In this document: positions 4,988-8,180 of the stretch, piece after piece | Layout: each line of letters opens with the position of its first letter | Numbering within the stretch: position 1 is the stretch's first letter | From: an uncultured Acidimicrobium sp. | GTDB taxonomy: Bacteria > Actinomycetota > Acidimicrobiia > Acidimicrobiales > Ilumatobacteraceae | Assembly (NCBI GenBank): GCA_903895515.1 | Contig: CAITUB010000222.1 | Span: 1-8,180, forward strand | Length of the DNA: 8,180 nucleotides | Reading direction: 5' to 3' | Notes under the pieces: model-generated | Databases searched by the model: none | What the model saw: only the letters and a program-made list of their open reading frames with translations | What the model was told of the DNA's origin: nothing | Program-made: the position numbers and the translations under genes

Positions 4988-6145
4988 CTACTCCTCATCC
5001 TCGTCGAAGCCTTTGTAATCAGGAATTGGGAACTGGCCAGTTCTATCGCGCGGCGCGTAATGCTCCATAAATTCCATCCGAGATGTTGGGTGTTCTGTTG
5101 CATCCCGCGCAACTCGACGCAGTGGTTTCAGCTTCTCATTGCGTTCAATTGCAAATGGTCCAACTCGCAACGTGAGATAAATAATCGCACCGAGAACCAG
5201 CGGGAGCCAATACTGAGCAAGACGATACGAAAGCACGCCAACAGTTGCAGTACTGCGAGTGAGACCGAATCCAACCAATGTCGGAATGTACACGCCTTCA
5301 ACTATTCCAAGTCCGCCAGGCGTCAGTGGGACCACTGCAAAAATATTTGCGAGGCCAAACGCAACAGTGAGATTCCGAATATCAAGACTTACTCCAAAGG
5401 CGCGCAAAAATACCCACAAGGCAGCCATGTCGAGCAGCCAATTCAAAAGGGCCCAGAGAAACACACGTTCTTTCAATCCTCGCTCGGCTGTCAATCCCTG
5501 CAATCTGTTTCCCAATTCGCGCAAAGTATTGGTTGCGCGAGTTGGATTCATGCGAAGTTTGATCGCACACCATCGAATTGCGCGTTCAGCTCTTCCTTGC
5601 CCGTCGATTAATCCAACGATTAACAAGCTGGCGACAACCATGACAACGACACCCAGAATTGCAGCAGTACCAAACGCAGCGTTCACCCCTCGTCCGGGAA
5701 TGGATGCAATAAGTCCAACCCAAAGCAGTAAATTCAGTACTACTGCAGAACCCAAACCAGCAGTTGCTAACGCGAACCCTGCATCTGGACCAGGTACTCC
5801 AGACATAGTGATAAGTCGGAAGCCAAGCGCACTACTCGCGGCGCTTCCAGCCGGAAGCACCTCGCTCACAGCTTTTGTGCTCAATTGAATTCGGAAAAGC
5901 CTCCAGATTGAAATTTTGTGACGCGAATCGCCCAACGCTGCATGCGTTAAAAGCGAATACGCAAATAATGCCGAAATTTCAAGAGCGATACCGAGGATCA
6001 ACAGTGACGGACGAACGCGAGAAAGCTCAGTAAGCGCCTTGCCAAAACCAGGGATGAGAGGAAGCACGAAAAAATAGACAATGACGGCCGCGATCAACCA
6101 CTTCAAGGCAACAAGGGTTGACTTGAACCCACTTGAATTCGCCAT
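4988..6145 (-). CDS. Flippase-like integral membrane protein (LPG synthase transmembrane/UPF0104 family)
   Basis: A 385-residue polytopic membrane protein. Hydrophobic helices appear near 11-31, 46-66, 122-149, 159-182, 228-249, 256-275, 285-293 and 304-327. The two family signatures are VLPAGSAASSALGFRL (96-111) and the loop PLTPGGLGIVEG (273-284) with Glu283. These mark the PF03706-type domain shared with the N-terminal half of MprF, which moves lipids across the membrane, and with AglD-like proteins. The synthetase half of MprF is absent, so this is not a complete lysyl-phosphatidylglycerol synthase. A hydrophilic C-terminal tail (about 331-385) ends in GFDEDEE. I chose ATG 6145 over an in-frame GTG at 6202 because TACAGT lies seven bases before the ATG and the extra residues are not helix-like. 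It heads a run with the MaoC and mutY genes. The lipid substrate is unknown. Confidence 0.85.
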   Translation of the reverse strand: MANSSGFKSTLVALKWLIAAVIVYFFVLPLIPGFGKALTELSRVRPSLLILGIALEISALFAYSLLTHAALGDSRHKISIWRLFRIQLSTKAVSEVLPAGSAASSALGFRLITMSGVPGPDAGFALATAGLGSAVVLNLLLWVGLIASIPGRGVNAAFGTAAILGVVVMVVASLLIVGLIDGQGRAERAIRWCAIKLRMNPTRATNTLRELGNRLQGLTAERGLKERVFLWALLNWLLDMAALWVFLRAFGVSLDIRNLTVAFGLANIFAVVPLTPGGLGIVEGVYIPTLVGFGLTRSTATVGVLSYRLAQYWLPLVLGAIIYLTLRVGPFAIERNEKLKPLRRVARDATEHPTSRMEFMEHYAPRDRTGQFPIPDYKGFDEDEE

Positions 6146-6215
6146 GCCCGATACTGTAGACGCAGTTTCCTGCTCGGTTATGGCGTTACTTCGCGAACTC
6201 ACTAGCGTTTACCGC
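6146..6215. promoter_or_regulatory. Divergent start region with two leaderless-type -10 hexamers
   Basis: A 70-bp gap between the flippase-like and acyl-CoA dehydrogenase genes. On the minus strand TACAGT (6158-6153) lies exactly seven bases before the flippase ATG. On the plus strand TAGCGT (6203-6208) lies exactly seven bases before the dehydrogenase ATG. Both fit TAnnnT, so each transcript would begin at or next to its start codon, and neither gene has a Shine-Dalgarno sequence. I find no convincing -35 boxes. The arrangement supports the chosen starts over longer in-frame alternatives, which would make the two genes overlap at their 5' ends. Confidence 0.5.
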
Positions 6216-7835
6216 ATGGCAACCCCTAAATCGTCTCCAACCCCCGACCTCACACGTGCTGCCGAGGTCACTGAATTAGCCCGTCAAATTGTTGGAAACG
6301 GTGTGCGTACGCTGGCTTCACAAGGTGGACCAGACGTTCACCAAGTACTTGCCTACGATCTTGCGCACTCGGCAGCTGCGGTTGAAACTGCACGGTCCCT
6401 CATTGACTATGGCAGCAAGGGAAACACCGAGGCACTCATTACCTGTGCATTCGTTGCCGACATGTTGCAAGAAGTGAGCACTCGCCTACTTGGTCGCGAA
6501 GACATGTGGGGAGTTGAGAAGAATCCACTTGCACCTGCGCATGCATTCATGACCACATTTCGTGAGCCTGAATTTTTAGCATCGCTTGCTTTTGTTGCCG
6601 GCCCTCGTCACCTTGAAGACGAATTTGAGATGGTGCAAGACACGTTCCGCAGCTTTGCAACAAAAGTTATTGCACCGCACGCAGAACATGTGCATCGCCA
6701 CAACGCAGATGTTCCTGAAGAAATCATTTCTGGTCTTTCCGAACTCGGCGCATTCGGACTTTCAGTTCCTTCTGAATACGGTGGCTTCAGCGAAGGTGGC
6801 GATGGCGAATACATGGCCAACTGCATTGCAACTGAAGAATTGTCGCGTGCTTCGCTTGGTATCGGTGGATCGCTCATCACGCGCCCAGAAATTCTCACGC
6901 GCGCACTTGTTAACGGTGGAACCGAAGCACAAAAACAAGAGTGGCTGCCAAAACTTGCAACTGCCGAAGTAATGGCCGCGGTTGCAGTAACCGAACCTGA
7001 CTATGGAAGCGATGTTGCAAACCTCACCACCATGGCGGTGAAGGGTACGAACGAAGCAGGCGTCGAGGGATACGTCATTAATGGCGTAAAGACATGGTGC
7101 ACTTTTGCGGCTCGCGCAAACGTGTTGATGTTGCTTGCACGCACAGACCCCGATCGCAGCAAAACACATCGTGGTCTCAGCTTGTTTATCGTTCCTAAAC
7201 CTCAAGGAGAAGCACACGGCTTCATGTTCAAGCAACCTGGTGGCGGAAAAATGGAAGGTCGCCCAATTGACACCATTGGCTATCGCGGTATGCATAGCTA
7301 CGAAATCGCTATTGAAAATTGGTTTGTACCTGCAGACCATTTGATTGGCGAAGAGTCAGGACTTGGTAAAGGTTTCTATTACCAAATGAGCGGCTTCGAA
7401 AATGGACGTTTGCAAACCGCTGCACGTGCAGTTGGCGTGATGCAGGCTGCATACGAATCGGCTGTGGAATACGCAAACAACCGAAAAGTATTTGGCCACA
7501 ACATCGCCGAGTACCAACTCACTCAGGTGAAGCTTGGCCGCATGGCGGTAATCACGCAGGCTTCACGACAGTTCTCGTACGCAGTTGCCAAATTGATGGG
7601 CAAGGGCCAAGGCCAAATGGAAGCCAGCATGGTGAAGGCCTACGTATGCAAAGCCGCCGAATGGGTGTCGCGCGAAGCAATGCAAATTCACGGTGGTTTT
7701 GGTTATGCCGAGGAATACTCGGTCAGCCGCCTCTTCGTAGATGCTCGCGTGCTATCAATCTTTGAAGGCGCCGACGAAACGTTGTGTTTGAAAGTGATCG
7801 CTCGCCGGTTAGTCGAAGAGTCAAACGCTAAATAA
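6216..7835 (+). CDS. mcd: (2S)-methylsuccinyl-CoA dehydrogenase (long acyl-CoA dehydrogenase)
   Basis: A 539-residue FAD-dependent acyl-CoA dehydrogenase that would oxidise methylsuccinyl-CoA to mesaconyl-CoA in the ethylmalonyl-CoA pathway, passing electrons to electron-transfer flavoprotein. Residues 1-120 are a helical extension absent from ordinary members of about 380-400 residues. The dehydrogenase fold follows from about 125, with VTEPDYGSDVANL (258-270), QIHGGFGYAEEY (490-501) and catalytic Glu517 in FEGADE. The block GGGKMEGRPIDTIGYRGM (342-359) and NGRLQTAARAVGVMQAAYE (396-414) match, from memory, Rhodobacter-type Mcd. The ATG at 6216 was chosen over in-frame ATGs at 6081 and 6180, which overlap or crowd the divergent flippase gene; TAGCGT lies seven bases upstream. 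The gene is monocistronic here and overlaps the convergent HAD gene by 8 bp. The pathway marker enzyme crotonyl-CoA carboxylase/reductase is not in the window. Confidence 0.88.
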   Translation: MATPKSSPTPDLTRAAEVTELARQIVGNGVRTLASQGGPDVHQVLAYDLAHSAAAVETARSLIDYGSKGNTEALITCAFVADMLQEVSTRLLGREDMWGVEKNPLAPAHAFMTTFREPEFLASLAFVAGPRHLEDEFEMVQDTFRSFATKVIAPHAEHVHRHNADVPEEIISGLSELGAFGLSVPSEYGGFSEGGDGEYMANCIATEELSRASLGIGGSLITRPEILTRALVNGGTEAQKQEWLPKLATAEVMAAVAVTEPDYGSDVANLTTMAVKGTNEAGVEGYVINGVKTWCTFAARANVLMLLARTDPDRSKTHRGLSLFIVPKPQGEAHGFMFKQPGGGKMEGRPIDTIGYRGMHSYEIAIENWFVPADHLIGEESGLGKGFYYQMSGFENGRLQTAARAVGVMQAAYESAVEYANNRKVFGHNIAEYQLTQVKLGRMAVITQASRQFSYAVAKLMGKGQGQMEASMVKAYVCKAAEWVSREAMQIHGGFGYAEEYSVSRLFVDARVLSIFEGADETLCLKVIARRLVEESNAK

Positions 7836-8180
7836 ACGCAAGCAAGTCGTGTAACGAGCTAATTCGCTCGCAGTCATAACTGGCGTGATCGTTGTATGGG
7901 TCAAGCAATATTGGGTGAAGTCGCGCATTGCGCGCACCCTCAACATCGTTGACATACGAATCGCCAACGTAGGCAATTCGGTCGTTGCCTATCCCCATGT
8001 CGTTCATAACTGCAATCGCATCGCGGAAAATTCCAGCATGTGGCTTTGCCGTTCCTATTACGTGTGAATCGGTAACGATGAGCACTGGAACTCCAGCGCC
8101 TGTTCCAACCTGGCAAATGCACTGATTGGCAAGCGTTGCTTCCACCTGGCCACTGGCATTCGACACGATGCCGATCGGTA
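7828..8180 (-). CDS. HAD-superfamily hydrolase, subfamily I (partial, N-terminus outside the window)
   Basis: The C-terminal 117 codons of a haloacid-dehalogenase-type hydrolase, probably a small-molecule phosphatase. The frame runs open to base 8180. Visible motifs in order: motif II as IGIVSNASGQ with the conserved Ser/Asn, motif III lysine in GTAKPHAGIF, and motif IV in YVGDSYVNDVEGARNA, which carries the acidic magnesium ligands. Motif I (DxDxT/V) and the cap lie outside the window. The GDSxxND form is the usual one for phosphoglycolate phosphatase-like and related subfamily IA/IB enzymes, but the substrate cannot be told. The stop (7828-7830) lies inside the 3' end of the convergent acyl-CoA dehydrogenase gene, with no terminator between them. 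Confidence 0.85.
   Translation of the reverse strand, partial: PIGIVSNASGQVEATLANQCICQVGTGAGVPVLIVTDSHVIGTAKPHAGIFRDAIAVMNDMGIGNDRIAYVGDSYVNDVEGARNARLHPILLDPYNDHASYDCERISSLHDLLAFI

Noticed and set aside
4967..5611. A 214-codon plus-strand open frame
   Set aside because: It lies antisense to the MaoC start and the flippase-like gene, has Gln/Asn/Ser-rich composition with no recognisable motif, and the minus-strand frame has clear family signatures.
5259..5888. A 209-codon plus-strand open frame
   Set aside because: It is antisense to the membrane helices of the flippase-like gene; its Pro/Arg/Ala-rich translation is the expected shadow of hydrophobic codons.
4988..6145. Complete MprF lysyl-phosphatidylglycerol synthase
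   Set aside because: Only the membrane flippase-like domain is present; the GNAT-like aminoacyl-transferase half is absent and no adjacent gene supplies it.
6081..6215. Extended N-terminus for the acyl-CoA dehydrogenase from ATG 6081 or 6180
   Set aside because: It would overlap or crowd the divergent flippase gene, adds residues unlike the family, and the ATG at 6216 has a -10 hexamer at exactly seven bases.
6762..7340. A 192-codon minus-strand open frame
   Set aside because: It lies wholly inside the acyl-CoA dehydrogenase gene, whose protein is conserved end to end; the shadow is Cys/Phe/Arg-rich without motifs.
1..8180. CRISPR arrays, tRNA/rRNA genes, insertion sequences, phage or defence islands
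   Set aside because: I read both strands and saw no regularly spaced repeats, cloverleaf or rRNA segments, transposase or integrase motifs; the single HNH protein is secreted, which argues against an intracellular defence nuclease.

Overview
This is a compact, gene-dense chromosomal window of roughly even base composition. It most likely comes from an actinobacterium, and the class Acidimicrobiia (freshwater or marine Ilumatobacter-like lineages) is my best guess. The evidence is an edge gene encoding the actinobacterial mini ribosomal protein bL37, a MutY with the actinobacterial GLGYPRR signature and no NUDIX-like C-terminal domain, an aspartate-type ferredoxin ending in CPGECIFIE, and start codons placed 6-7 bases after TAnnnT hexamers, as expected for leaderless transcripts. 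The class-level placement rests on memory of similar proteins and was not searched. I see no CRISPR array, tRNA, rRNA, insertion sequence or phage gene, and no gene-free stretch over 100 bases.

Layout. 1-77 (-): start of the bL37 gene, cut by the window edge. 119-2686 (-): a tight four-gene run transcribed as flavin reductase, MauE/DoxX-like membrane protein, ferredoxin, then a secreted HNH (DUF1524-type) protein with two nuclease-like domains, the first of which has lost its catalytic residues. 2687-2717: a 31-bp divergent start region. 2718-3614 (+): an epoxide-hydrolase-type alpha/beta hydrolase, overlapping the end of the convergent mutY by 6 bp. 3609-6145 (-): mutY, a MaoC-type dehydratase and a flippase-like membrane protein, transcribed as flippase, MaoC, mutY. 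6146-6215: a second divergent start region. 6216-7835 (+): a long acyl-CoA dehydrogenase with the hallmarks of (2S)-methylsuccinyl-CoA dehydrogenase. 7828-8180 (-): the C-terminal part of a HAD-family phosphatase, cut by the window edge.

How the genes may work together. Methylsuccinyl-CoA dehydrogenase and a MaoC dehydratase that could be mesaconyl-CoA hydratase would catalyse consecutive steps of the ethylmalonyl-CoA pathway of acetyl-CoA assimilation. They are on opposite strands with the flippase gene between them. The flavin reductase, ferredoxin and MauE-like protein look like a small redox set, but no terminal oxygenase or dehydrogenase is present here to give it a substrate. The secreted nuclease-like protein is probably just co-transcribed with them.

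I do not see an unmistakable new system. The best candidates for follow-up are the decayed tandem nuclease, the orphan redox operon, the back-to-back leaderless starts, and an array of alternating GCCCG/CGGGC elements leading into the bL37 start codon.
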